A DNA stretch of 64,000 nucleotides. Source: Eledone cirrhosa. Lineage: Eukaryota > Mollusca > Cephalopoda > Octopoda > Eledonidae. Both the position numbers and the translations under genes were made by a program. The notes beneath the pieces were generated by a model that ran no database searches, was not told the DNA's origin, and saw only the letters and a program-made list of their open reading frames with translations. The stretch spans positions 3,313,189-3,377,188 of the forward strand of contig OZ024760.1 of NCBI GenBank assembly GCA_964016885.1, written 5' to 3'. Below are positions 28,399 to 41,500 of the stretch, piece after piece. Position 1 is the stretch's first letter. Every line of letters starts with the position of its first letter.

Positions 28399-30402
28399 GT
28401 GAGAGCTGATGGTGGTATTGCTATTGTTAGTGCTGATGGTGGTATTGGTATTGTTAGTGCTGATGGTGGTATTGGTATTGTTAGTACTGATGGTGTTATT
28501 GGTATTGTTAGTGCTGATGGTGGTATTGGTATTGTTAGTGCTGGTGGTGGTACTGGTGTTGTTAGTGCTGATGGTGGTATTGGTATTGTTAGTGGTGATG
28601 GTGGTATTGGTATTGTTAGTGCTGATGGTGGTATTCGTATTCTTAGTACTGATGGTGGTATTGGTATTGTTAGTACTGATGGTGGTATTGGTATTGTTAG
28701 TGGTGATGGTGGTATTGGTATTGTTAGTACTGATGGTGGTATTGGTATTGTTAGTACTGATGGTGGTATTTTTATTGTTAGTACTGATGGTGGTATTGGA
28801 ATTGTTAGTACTGATGGTGGTATTCTTAGTAGTGTTAGTACTGATGCTGTTATATGTATTGTTAGTACTGATGGTGGTATTGGTATTGTTAGTACTGATG
28901 GTGGTATTGGTATTGTTAGTGCTGATGGTGGTATTGGTATTGTTAGTGTTGATGGTGGTATTGGTATTGTTAGTACTGATGGTGGTATTGGTATTGTTAG
29001 TACTGATGGGGGTATTGGTATTGTTAGTGCTGATGGTGGTGTTGGTATTGTTAGTTCTGATGGTGGTATTGGTATTGTTAGTGTTGATGGTGGTATTGGT
29101 ACTGTTAGTGCTGATGGTGGTGTTGGTATTGTTAGTTCTGATGGTGGTATTGGTATTGTTAGTGCTGATGGTGGTATTGGTATTGTTAGTGTTGATGGTG
29201 GTATTGGTATTGTTAGTGCTGATGGTGGTATTGATATTGTTAGTGTTGATGGTGTTATTGGTATTGTTAGTGGTGATGGTGGTATTGGTATTGTTAGTGC
29301 TGATGGTGGTGTTGGTATTGTTAGTTCTGATGGTGGTATTGGTATTGTTAGTGCTGATGGTGGTATTGGTATTGTTAGTACTGATGGTGGTATTGGTATT
29401 GTTAGTACTGATGGGGGTATTGGTATTGTTAGTGCTGATGGTGGTGTTGGTATTGTTAGTTCTGATGGTGGTATTGGTATTGTTAGTGCTGATGGTGGTA
29501 TTGGTATTGTTAGTGTTGATGGTGGTATTGGTATTGTTAGTGCTGATGGTGGTATTGGTATTGTTAGTGTTGATGGTGTTATTGGTATTGTTAGTGGTGA
29601 TGGTGGTATTGGTATTGTTAGTACTGATGGTGGTATTGGTATTGTTAGTGCTGATGGTGGTATTGGTATTGTTAGTGCTGATGGTGTTGTTGGTATTGTT
29701 AGTTCTGATGGTGGTATTGGTATTGTTAGTACTGATGGTGGTATTGGTATTGTTAGTGCTGATGGTGGTATTGGTATTGTTAGAACTGATGGTGGTATTG
29801 GTATTGTTAGTAGTGATGGTGTTGTTGGTATTGTTAGTACTGATGGTAGTATTGGTATTGTTAGTACTGATGGTGGTATTGGTATTGTTAGAACTGATGG
29901 TGGTATTGGTATTATTAGTGCTGATGGTGGTATTGTTAGTACTGATGGTGGTATTGGTATCGTTAGTACTGATGGTGGTTTTGGTATTGTTAGTACTGAT
30001 CGTGGTATTGGTATTGTTAGTGGCAATGGTATAATTGGTATTGTTAGTGCTGATAGTGGTATTGGTATTGTTAGTGCTGATGGTGCTGATGGTGGTATTG
30101 GTATTGTTAGTGCTGATGGTGGTATTGGTATTGTTAGTACTGATGGTGGTATTGGTATTGTTAGTACTGATGGTGGTATTGGGATTGTTAGTACTGATGG
30201 TGGTATTGGTATTGTGAGAGCTGATGGTGGTATTGCTATTGTTAGTGCTGATGGTGGTATTGGTATTGTTAGTGCTGATGGTGGTATTGGTATTGTGAGA
30301 GCTGATGGTGGTATTGCTATTGTTAGTGCTGATGGTGGTATTGGTATTGTTAGTGCTGATGGTGGTATTGGTATTGTTAGTACTGATGGTGGTATTGGTA
30401 TT
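28399..30402 (+). repeat. Higher-order repeat copy C2 (2,004 bp)
   Basis: Bounded by GTGAGAG markers at 28,399 and 30,403. It contains the cassette at 28,819 and AATGGTATAATTGG at about 30,024. The right 189 bp (from 30,214) is a seven-monomer insertion carrying two extra GTGAGAG markers (30,214 and 30,295). This explains why the spacing is 2,004 rather than 1,815 bp. Confidence 0.88.
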
Positions 30403-32406
30403 GTGAGAGCTGATGGTGGTATTGCTATTGTTAGTGCTGATGGTGGTATTGGTATTGTTAGTGCTGATGGTGGTATTGGTATTGTTAGTACTGATGGTGT
30501 TATTGGTATTGTTAGTGCTGATGGTGGTATTGGTATTGTTAGTGCTGGTGGTGGTACTGGTGTTGTTAGTGCTGATGGTGGTATTGGTATTGTTAGTGGT
30601 GATGGTGGTATTGGTATTGTTAGTGCTGATGGTGGTATTCGTATTCTTAGTACTGATGGTGGTATTGGTATTGTTAGTACTGATGGTGGTATTGGTATTG
30701 TTAGTGGTGATGGTGGTATTGGTATTGTTAGTACTGATGGTGGTATTGGTATTGTTAGTACTGATGGTGGTATTTTTATTGTTAGTACTGATGGTGGTAT
30801 TGGAATTGTTAGTACTGATGGTGGTATTCTTAGTAGTGTTAGTACTGATGCTGTTATATGTATTGTTAGTACTGATGGTGGTATTGGTATTGTTAGTACT
30901 GATGGTGGTATTGGTATTGTTAGTGCTGATGGTGGTATTGGTATTGTTAGTGTTGATGGTGGTATTGGTATTGTTAGTACTGATGGTGGTATTGGTATTG
31001 TTAGTACTGATGGGGGTATTGGTATTGTTAGTGCTGATGGTGGTGTTGGTATTGTTAGTTCTGATGGTGGTATTGGTATTGTTAGTGTTGATGGTGGTAT
31101 TGGTACTGTTAGTGCTGATGGTGGTGTTGGTATTGTTAGTTCTGATGGTGGTATTGGTATTGTTAGTGCTGATGGTGGTATTGGTATTGTTAGTGTTGAT
31201 GGTGGTATTGGTATTGTTAGTGCTGATGGTGGTATTGATATTGTTAGTGTTGATGGTGTTATTGGTATTGTTAGTGGTGATGGTGGTATTGGTATTGTTA
31301 GTGCTGATGGTGGTGTTGGTATTGTTAGTTCTGATGGTGGTATTGGTATTGTTAGTGCTGATGGTGGTATTGGTATTGTTAGTACTGATGGTGGTATTGG
31401 TATTGTTAGTACTGATGGGGGTATTGGTATTGTTAGTGCTGATGGTGGTGTTGGTATTGTTAGTTCTGATGGTGGTATTGGTATTGTTAGTGCTGATGGT
31501 GGTATTGGTATTGTTAGTGTTGATGGTGGTATTGGTATTGTTAGTGCTGATGGTGGTATTGGTATTGTTAGTGTTGATGGTGTTATTGGTATTGTTAGTG
31601 GTGATGGTGGTATTGGTATTGTTAGTACTGATGGTGGTATTGGTATTGTTAGTGCTGATGGTGGTATTGGTATTGTTAGTGCTGATGGTGTTGTTGGTAT
31701 TGTTAGTTCTGATGGTGGTATTGGTATTGTTAGTACTGATGGTGGTATTGGTATTGTTAGTGCTGATGGTGGTATTGGTATTGTTAGAACTGATGGTGGT
31801 ATTGGTATTGTTAGTAGTGATGGTGTTGTTGGTATTGTTAGTACTGATGGTAGTATTGGTATTGTTAGTACTGATGGTGGTATTGGTATTGTTAGAACTG
31901 ATGGTGGTATTGGTATTGTTAGTGCTGATGGTGGTATTGTTAGTACTGATGGTGGTATTGGTATCGTTAGTACTGATGGTGGTTTTGGTATTGTTAGTAC
32001 TGATCGTGGTATTGGTATTGTTAGTGGCAATGGTATAATTGGTATTGTTAGTGCTGATAGTGGTATTGGTATTGTTAGTGCTGATGGTGCTGATGGTGGT
32101 ATTGGTATTGTTAGTGCTGATGGTGGTATTGGTATTGTTAGTACTGATGGTGGTATTGGTATTGTTAGTACTGATGGTGGTATTGGGATTGTTAGTACTG
32201 ATGGTGGTATTGGTATTGTGAGAGCTGATGGTGGTATTGCTATTGTTAGTGCTGATGGTGGTATTGGTATTGTTAGTGCTGATGGTGGTATTGGTATTGT
32301 GAGAGCTGATGGTGGTATTGCTATTGTTAGTGCTGATGGTGGTATTGGTATTGTTAGTGCTGATGGTGGTATTGGTATTGTTAGTACTGATGGTGGTATT
32401 GGTATT
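30403..32406 (+). repeat. Higher-order repeat copy C3 (2,004 bp)
   Basis: The same length and marker order as C2: GTGAGAG at 30,403, 32,218 and 32,299; cassette at 30,823; AATGGTATAATTGG at about 32,028. I noticed almost no substitution differences from C2 (for example ATTATTAGTGC at about 29,911 in C2 against ATTGTTAGTGC here). It looks like a very recent duplication. Confidence 0.88.
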
Positions 32407-34689
32407 GTGAGAGCTGATGGTGGTATTGCTATTGTTAGTGCTGATGGTGGTATTGGTATTGTTAGTGCTGATGGTGGTATTGGTATTGTTAGTACTGATG
32501 GTGTTATTGGTATTGTTAGTGCTGATGGTGGTATTGGTATTGTTAGTGCTGGTGGTGGTACTGGTGTTGTTAGTGCTGATGGTGGTATTGGTATTGTTAG
32601 TGGTGATGGTGGTATTGGTATTGTTAGTGCTGATGGTGGTATTCGTATTCTTAGTACTGATGGTGGTATTGGTATTGTTAGTACTGATGGTGGTATTGGT
32701 ATTGTTAGTGGTGATGGTGGTATTGGTATTGTTAGTACTGATGGTGGTATTGGTATTGTTAGTACTGATGGTGGTATTTTTATTGTTAGTACTGATGGTG
32801 GTATTGGAATTGTTAGTACTGATGGTGGTATTCTTAGTAGTGTTAGTACTGATGCTGTTATATGTATTGTTAGTACTGATGGTGGTATTGGTATTGTTAG
32901 TACTGATGGTGGTATTGGTATTGTTAGTACTGATGGTGGTATTGGTATTGTTAGTACTGATGGGGGTATTGGTATTGTTAGTGCTGATGGTGGTGTTGGT
33001 ATTGTTAGTTCTGATGGTGGTATTGGTATTGTTAGTGTTGATGGTGGTATTGGTACTGTTAGTGCTGATGGTGGTGTTGGTATTGTTAGTTCTGATGGTG
33101 GTATTGGTATTGTTAGTGCTGATGGTGGTATTGGTATTGTTAGTGTTGATGGTGGTATTGGTATTGTTAGTGCTGATGGTGGTATTGATATTGTTAGTGT
33201 TGATGGTGTTATTGGTATTGTTAGTGGTGATGTTGGTATTGGTATTGTTAGTGCTGATGGTGGTGTTGGTATTGTTAGTTCTGATGGTGGTATTGGTATT
33301 GTTAGTGCTGATGGTGGTATTGGTATTGTTAGTACTGATGGTGGTATTGGTATTGTTAGTACTGATGGGGGTATTGGTATTGTTAGTGCTGATGGTGGTG
33401 TTGGTATTGTTAGTTCTGATGGTGGTATTGGTATTGTTAGTGCTGATGGTGGTATTGGTATTGTTAGTGTTGATGGTGGTATTGGTATTGTTAGTGCTGA
33501 TGGTGGTATTGGTATTGTTAGTGTTGATGGTGTTATTGGTATTGTTAGTGGTGATGGTGGTATTGGTATTGTTAGTACTGATGGTGGTATTGGTATTGTT
33601 AGTGCTGATGGTGGTATTGGTATTGTTAGTGCTGATGGTGTTGTTGGTATTGTTAGTTCTGATGGTGGTATTGGTATTGTTAGTACTGATGGTGGTATTG
33701 GTATTGTTAGTGCTGATGGTGGTATTGGTATTGTTAGAACTGATGGTGGTATTGGTATTGTTAGTAGTGATGGTGTTGTTGGTATTGTTAGTACTGATGG
33801 TAGTATTGGTATTGTTAGTACTGATGGTGGTATTGGTATTGTTAGAACTGATGGTGGTATTGGTATTGTTAGTACTGATGGTGTTGTTGGTATTGTTAGT
33901 TCTGATGGTGGTATTGGTATTGTTAGTACTGATGGTGGTATTGGTATTGTTAGTGCTGATGGTGGTATTGGTATTGTTAGTACTGATGGTTGTATTGGTA
34001 TTGTTAGTGCTGATGGTGGTATTGTTAGTACTGATGGTGGTATTGGTATTGTTAGTGCTGATGGTGTTATTGGTATTGTTAGTGCTGATGGTGGTATTGG
34101 TATTGTTAGTGCTGATGGTGGTATTGGTATTGTTAGTACTGATGGTTGTATTGGTATTGTTAGTACTAGTGGTGGTATTGGTATTGTTAGTACTGATGGT
34201 GGTATTGGTATTGTTAGTGTTGATGGTGGTATTGGTATTGTTAGTACTGATGGTGGTATTGGTATTGTTAGTGCTGATGGTGGTATTGGTATTGTTAGTG
34301 CTGATGGTGGTATTGTTAGTACTGATGGTGGTATTGGTATCGTTAGTACTGATGGTGGTTTTGGTATTGTTAGTACTGATCGTGGTATTGGTATTGTTAG
34401 TGCTGATGGTGGTATTGGTATTGTTAGTGCTGATGGGGCTGATGGTGCTGATGGTGGTATTGGTATTGTTAGTGCTGATGGTGGTATTGGTATTGTTAGT
34501 ACTGATGGTGGTATTGGTATTGTTAGTACTGATGGTGGTGTTGGTATTGTTAGTTCTGATGGTGGTATTGGTATTGTTAGTGCTGATGGTGGTATTGGTA
34601 TTGTTAGTGTTGATGGTGGTATTGGTATTGTTAGTGCTGATGGTGGTATTGGTATTGTTAGTACTGATGGTGTTGTTGATTATTGCTAG
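32407..34689 (+). repeat. Higher-order repeat copy C4 (diverged at right)
   Basis: It starts at GTGAGAG 32,407 with the cassette at 32,827. Compared with C3 it lacks two monomers near 32,930 and has a GATGTTGG variant at about 33,229. From about 33,880 it switches to C0/C1-like order. It ends with the GTTGATTATTGC junction at about 34,675 that also ends the C0- and C1-type segments. Confidence 0.85.
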
Positions 34690-36068
34690 TTCTGATGGTG
34701 GTATTGGTATTGTTAGTGGTGATGGTGGTATTGGTATTGTTAGTACTGATGGTGGTATTGGTATTGTTAGTGTTGATGGTGGTATTGGTATTGTTAGTGC
34801 TGATGGTGGTATTGGTATTGTTAGTGCTGATGGTGGTATTGGTATTGTTAGTGTTGATAGTGGTATTGGTATTGTTAGTACTGATGGTGGTATTGGTATT
34901 GTTAGTGCTGATGGTGGTATTGGTATTGTTAGTACTGATGGTGGTATTGGTATTGTTAGTACTGATGGTGGTATTGGTATTGTTAGTACTGATGGTGGTA
35001 TTGGTATTGTTAGTGTTGATGGTGGTATTGGTATTGTTAGTACTGATGGTGGTATTGGTATTGTTAGTACTGATGGTGGTATTGGTATTGTTAGTGTTGA
35101 TGGTGGTATTGGTATTGTTAGTGCTGATGGTGGTATTGGTATTGTTAGTACTGATGGTGGTATTGGTATTGTTAGTGTTGATGGTGGTATTGGTATTGTT
35201 AGTGCTGATGGTGGTATTGGTATTGTTAGTGTTGATGGTGGTATTGGTATTGTTAGTGTTGATGGTGTTATTGGTATTGTTAGTACTGATGGTGGTATTG
35301 ATATTGTTAGTGCTGATGGTGTTATTGGTATTGTTAGTGCTGATGGTGGTATTGGTATTGTTAGTGCTGATGGTGGTATTGGTATTGTTAGTGTTGATAG
35401 TGGTATTAGTATTGTTAGTACTGATGGTGGTATTGGTATTGTTAGTGCTGATGGTGGTATTGGTATTGTTAGTGCTGATGGTGGTATTTTTAGTACTGAT
35501 GGTGGTATTGGTATTGTTAGTACTGATGGTGGTTTTGGTATTGTTAGTACTGATGGTGGTATTGGTATTGTTAGTGTTGATGGTGGTATTGGTATTGTTA
35601 GTGCTGATGGTGGTATTGGTATTGTTAGTACTGATGGTGGTATTGGTATTGTTAGTGTTGATGGTGGTATTGGTATTGTTAGTGCTGATGGTGGTATTGG
35701 TATTGTTAGTGTTGATGGTGGTATTGGTATTGTTAGTGTTGATGGTGTTATTGGTATTGTTAGTACTGATGGTGGTATTGATATTGTTAGTGCTGATGGT
35801 GTTATTGGTATTGTTAGTGCTGATGGTGGTATTGGTATTGTTAGTGCTGATGGTGGTATTGGTATTGTTAGTGTTGATAGTGGTATTAGTATTGTTAGTA
35901 CTGATGGTGGTATTGGTATTGTTAGTGCTGATGGTGGTATTGGTATTGTTAGTGCTGATGGTGGTATTTTTAGTACTGATGGTGGTATTGGTATTGTTAG
36001 TACTGATGGTGGTTTTGGTATTGTTAGTACTGATGGTGGTATTGGTATTGTTAGTGGCGATGGTATAA
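34690..36068 (+). repeat. D block with exact 480-bp duplication
   Basis: The block is dominated by monomers whose eighth triplet is GTT, GCT or ACT. The stretch ending in GGTATTTTTAGTACTG at about 35,482 is repeated at about 35,962, exactly 480 bp on. That equals seventeen 27-bp monomers plus one 21-bp monomer. A third related copy lies at about 38,000-38,460. The D block ends at GGCGATGGTATAATTGG (about 36,056). Confidence 0.85.
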
Positions 36069-38569
36069 TTGGTATTGTTAGTGCTGATGGTGGTATTGGT
36101 ATTGTTAGTGCTGATGGTGCTGATGGTGGTATTGGTATGGTTAGTACTGATGGTGGTATTGGTATTGTTAGTGCTGATGGTGTTATTGGTACTGTTGGTA
36201 CTGATGGTGGTATTGGTATTGTTAGTACTGGTGGGGGTATTGGTATTCTTAGTACTGATGGTGGTATTGGTATTGTTAGTACTGATGGTGGTACTGGTAT
36301 TATTAGTGCTGATGGTGGTATTGGTATTGTTAGTGCTGATGGTGGTATTGGTATTGTTAGTACAGATGGTGGTATTGGGATTGTTAGTGCTGATGGTGGG
36401 AATGGTATTGTTAGTACTGATGGTGGTATTGGTATTGCTAGTACTGATGGTGGTATTGGTATTGTTAGTGGTGATGGTGGTATTGGTATTGTTAGTGGTG
36501 ATGGTGTTATCGGTATTGTTAGTGCTGATGGTGGTATTGGTATTGTTAGTACTGGTGGTGGTATTGGTATTGTTAGTACTGATGGTGGTATTGGAATTGT
36601 TAGTACTGGTGGTGGTATTGGTATTGTTAGTACTGATGGTGGTATTGGTACTGTTAGTACTGTTGGTGGTATTGGTATTGTTAGTACTGATGGTGGTATT
36701 GGTATTCTTAGTACTGATGGTGGTATTGGTATTGTTAGTACTGATGGTGGTATTGGTATTGTTAGTACTGATGGTGGTATTGGTATAGTTAGTACTGATG
36801 GTGGTATTGGTATTGTTAGTGCTGATGGTGGTATTGGTATTGCTGATGGTGGTATCGGTATTGTTAGTGCTGATGGTGGTATTCGTATTCTTAGTACTGA
36901 TGGTGGTATTGGTATCGTTAGTGCTGATGGTGTTATTGGTATTGTTAGTACTGATGGTGTTATTTGTATTGTTATAACTGATGGTGGTATTGGTATTGTT
37001 GGTACTGGTGGTGGTATTGGTATTGTTAGTACTGATGGTGGTATTGATATTGTTAGTGCTGATAGTGGTATTGGTATTGTTAGTATTGATGGTGGTATTG
37101 GTATTGTTAGTACTGGTGGTGGTATTGGTATTGTTAGTACTGATGGTGGTATTGGTATTGTTAGTGCTGATGGTGGTATTGGTATTGTTAGTACTGATGG
37201 TGGTATTGCTATTGTTAGTGCTGATTGTGGTATTGGTATTGTTAGTACTGACGTCGATATTGGTATTGTTAGTGATGATGGTGGTATTGGTATTTTTAGT
37301 ACTGATGGTGGTATTGTATTGTTAGTACTGATGGTGGTATTGGTATTGTTAGTACTGATGATGGTATTGGTATTGTTAGTGCTGATGGTGGTATTGGTAT
37401 TGTTAGTACTGATGGTGATATTGGTATTGTTAGTACTGATGATGGTATTGGTATTGTTAGTGCTGATGGTGGTATGGGTATTGTTAGTACTGATGGTGGT
37501 ATTGGTATTGTTAGTACTGATGGTGGTATTGGTATTGTTAGTACTGATGGTGGTATTGGTATTGTTAGTACTGATGGTGGTATTGGTATTGTTAGTACTG
37601 ATGGTGGTATTGGTATTGTTAGTGATGATGGTGTTATTGGTATTGTTAGTAATGATGGTTGTATTGGTATTGTTAGTACTGACGTTGATATTGGTATTGT
37701 TAGTACTGATGGTGGTATTGGTATTGTTAGTACTGATGGTGGTATTGGTATTGTTAGTGCTGATGGTGGTATGGGTATTGTTAGTACTGATGGTGGTATT
37801 GGTATTGTTAGTGCTGATGGTGGTATTGGTATTGTTAGTACTGATGGTGGTATTGGTATTGTTAGTACTGATGGTGGTATTGGTATTGTTAGTACTGATG
37901 GTGGTATTGGTATTGTTAGTGTTGATGGTGGTATTGGTATTGTTAGTACTGATGGTGGTATTGGTATTGTTAGTACTGATGGTGGTATTGGTATTGTTAG
38001 TGTTGATGGTGGTATTGGTATTGTTAGTGCTGATGGTGGTATTGGTATTGTTAGTACTGATGGTGGTATTGGTATTGTTAGTGTTGATGGTGGTATTGGT
38101 ATTGTTAGTGCTGATGGTGGTATTGGTATTGTTAGTGTTGATGGTGGTATTGGTATTGTTAGTGTTGATGGTGTTATTGGTATTGTTAGTACTGATGGTG
38201 GTATTGATATTGTTAGTGCTGATGGTGTTATTGGTATTGTTAGTGCTGATGGTGGTATTGGTATTGTTAGTGCTGATGGTGGTATTGGTATTGTTAGTGT
38301 TGATAGTGGTATTAGTATTGTTAGTACTGATGGTGGTATTGGTATTGTTAGTGCTGATGGTGGTATTGGTATTGTTAGTGCTGATGGTGGTATTTTTAGT
38401 ACTGATGGTGGTATTGGTATTGTTAGTACTGATGGTGGTTTTGGTATTGTTAGTACTGATGGTGGTATTGGTATTGTTAGTGCTGATGGTGCTGATGGTG
38501 GTATTGGTATGGTTAGTACTGATGGTGGTATTGGTATTGTTAGTGCTGATGGTGTTATTGGTACTGTTG
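36069..38569 (+). repeat. E block
   Basis: The monomer order resembles the left part of X1 at an offset of about 2,400 bp (GTTATAACTGATGG near 36,970 and 39,370; GACGTC at 37,250 and 39,650; ATTGTATTG at 37,313 and 39,713). It is followed by a third copy of the D-type stretch ending near 38,460. This is the first place where the GACGTC variant replaces the GACGTT seen further left. Confidence 0.8.
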
Positions 38570-41500
38570 GTACTGATGGTGGTATTGGTATTCTTAGTAC
38601 TGATGGTGGTATTGGTATTGTTAGTACTGATAGGTGGTACTGGTATTATTAGTGCTGATGGTGGTATTGGTATTGTTAGTGCTGATGGTGGTATTGGTAT
38701 TGTTAGTACAGATGGTGGTATTGGGATTGTTAGTGCTGATGGTGGGAATGGTATTGTTAGTACTGATGGTGGTATTGGTATTGCTAGTACTGATGGTGGT
38801 ATTGGTATTGTTAGTGGTGATGGTGGTATTGGTATTGTTAGTGGTGATGGTGTTATCGGTATTGTTAATGCTGATGGTGGTATTGGTATTGTTAGTACTG
38901 GTGGTGGTATTGGTATTGTTAGTACTGATGGTGGTATTGGAATTGTTAGTACTGGTGGTGGTATTGGTATTGTTAGTACTGATGGTGGTATTGGTACTGT
39001 TAGTACTGTTGGTGGTATTGGTATTGTTAGTACTGATGGTGGTATTGGTATTCTTAGTACTGATGGTGGTATTGGTATTGTTAGTACTGATGGTGGTATT
39101 GGTATTGTTAGTACTGATGGTGGTATTGGTATAGTTAGTACTGATGGTGGTATTGGTATTGTTAGTGCTGATGGTGGTATTGGTATTGCTGATGGTGGTA
39201 TTGGTATTGTTAGTACTGATGGTGGCATTTGTATTGTTAGTGCTGATGGTGGTATTGGTATTGTTAGTGCTGATGGTGGTATTCGTATTCTTAGTACTGA
39301 TGGTGGTATTGGTATTGTTAGTGCTGATGGTGTTATTGGTATTGTTAGTACTGATGGTGTTATTTGTATTGTTATAACTGATGGTGGTATTGGTATTGTT
39401 GGTACTGGTGGTGGTATTGGTATTGTTAGTACTGATGGTGGTATTGATATTGTTAGTGCTGATGGTGGTATTGGTATTGTTAGTACTGATGGTGGTATTG
39501 GTATTGTTAGTACTGGTGGTTGTATTGGTATTGTTAGTACTGATGGTGGTATTGGTATTGTTAGTGCTGATGGTGGTATTGGTATTGTTAGTACTGATGG
39601 TGGTATTGCTATTGTTAGTGCTGATTGTGGTATTGGTATTGTTAGTACTGACGTCGATATTGGTATTGTTAGTGATGAGGGTGGTATTGGTATTTTTAGT
39701 ACTGATGGTGGTATTGTATTGTTAGTACTGATGGTGGTATTGGTATTGTTAGTACTGATGATGTTATTGGTATTGTTAGTGCTGATGATGGTATTGGTAT
39801 TGTTAGTGCTGATGGTGGTATGGGTATTGTTAGTACTGATGGTGGTATTGGTATTGTTAGTACTGATGGTGGTATTGGTATTGTTAGTACTGATGGTGGT
39901 ATTGGTATTGTTAGTACTGATGGTGGTATTGGTATTGTTAGTGATGATGGTGTTATTGGTATTGTTAGTACTGATGGTTGTATTGGTATTGTTAGTACAG
40001 ACGTTGATATTGGTATTGTTAGTACTGATGGTGGTATTGGTATTGTTAGTACTGATGGTGGTATTGGTATTGTTAGTGCTGATGGTGGTATGGGTATTGT
40101 TAGTACTGATGGTGGTATTGGTATTGTTAGTGCTGATGGTGGTATTGGTATTGTTAGTACTGATGGTGGTATTGGTATTGTTAGTACTGATGGTGGTATT
40201 GGTATTGTTAGTACTGATGGTGGTATTGGTATTGTTAGTACTGATGGTGGTATTGGTATTGCTGATGGTGGTATTGGTATTGTTAGTACTGATGGTGGTA
40301 TTGGTATTCTTAGTACTGATGGTGGTATTGTTATTATTAGTGCTGATGGTGGTATGGGTATTGTTAGTGCTGATGGTGGTATTGGTATTGTTAGTACTGG
40401 TTGTGGTATTGGTATTGTTAGTACTGATGGTGGTATTGGTATTGTTAATGCTGATGGTGCTATTGGTATTGTTAGTACTGATGGTGGTATTGGTATTGTT
40501 AGTACTGATGGTGGTATTGGTATTGTTAGTACTGATGGTGGTATTGGTATTGTTAGTACAGATGGTGGTATTGGTATTGTTAGTGCTGATGGTGTTATTG
40601 GTATTGTTAGTACTGATGGTGGTATTGATATTGTTAGTGCTGATGGTGGTATTGGTATTGTTAGTACTGATGGTGGTATCGGTATTGTTAGTACTGGTGG
40701 TGGTATTGGTATTGTTAGTACTGATGGTGGTATTGGTATTGTTACTGCTGATGGTGGTATTGGTATTGTTAGTGCTGATGGTGGTATTGGTATTGTTAGT
40801 ACTGACGTCGATATTGGTATTGTTAGTGATGATGGTGGTATTGGTATTGTTAGTACTGATGGTGGTATTGTATTGTTAGTACTGATGGTGGTATTGGTAT
40901 TGTTAGTACTGATGATGGTATTGGTATTGTTAGTGCTGATAGTGGTATTGGTATTGTTAGTACTGATGGTGATATTGGTATTGTTAGTACTGATGATGGT
41001 ATTGTTATTGTTAGAGCTGATGGTGGTATGGGTATTGTTAGTACTGATGGTGGTATTGGTATTGTTAGTACTGATGGTGGTATTGGTATTGTTAGTACTG
41101 ATGGTGGTATTGGTATTGTTAGTGCTGATGGTGGTATTGGTATTGTTAGTACTGATGGTGGTATTGGTATTGTTAGTACTGATAGTGGTATTGGTATTGT
41201 TAGTGGTGATGGTGGTATTGGTATTGTTAGTGCTGATGGTGGTATTGGTATTGTTAGTACTGATGGTGGTATTGGTATTGTTAGTACTGATGGTTGTATT
41301 GGTACTGTTAGTACTGTTGGTGGTATTGGTATTGTTAGTGCTGATGGTGGTATTGGTATTGTTAGTGCTGATAGTGGTATTGGTATTGTTAGTACTGATG
41401 GTGGTATCGTTATTGTTAGTGCTGATGGTGGTATTGGTATTGTTAGTGCTGATGGGGGTATTGGTATTGTTAGTACTGATGGTGGTATTGGTATTACTGA

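Noticed and set aside
37250..37256. GACGTC as a CRE-type transcription-factor site
   Set aside because: The context reads TGACGTCG and lacks the final A of the palindromic consensus. It arises by one substitution from the GACGTT monomer and spreads with block duplication, so function is not needed to explain it.
27457..39228. Reverse-strand open frame of 3,923 codons, and other frames of 500-2,800 codons on both strands
   Set aside because: Four of the six registers of the monomer contain no stop, and indels often move between open registers, so very long frames are expected without selection. Overlapping long frames exist on both strands at the same place. The Met 'starts' are internal repeat codons, and no upstream signals are visible.
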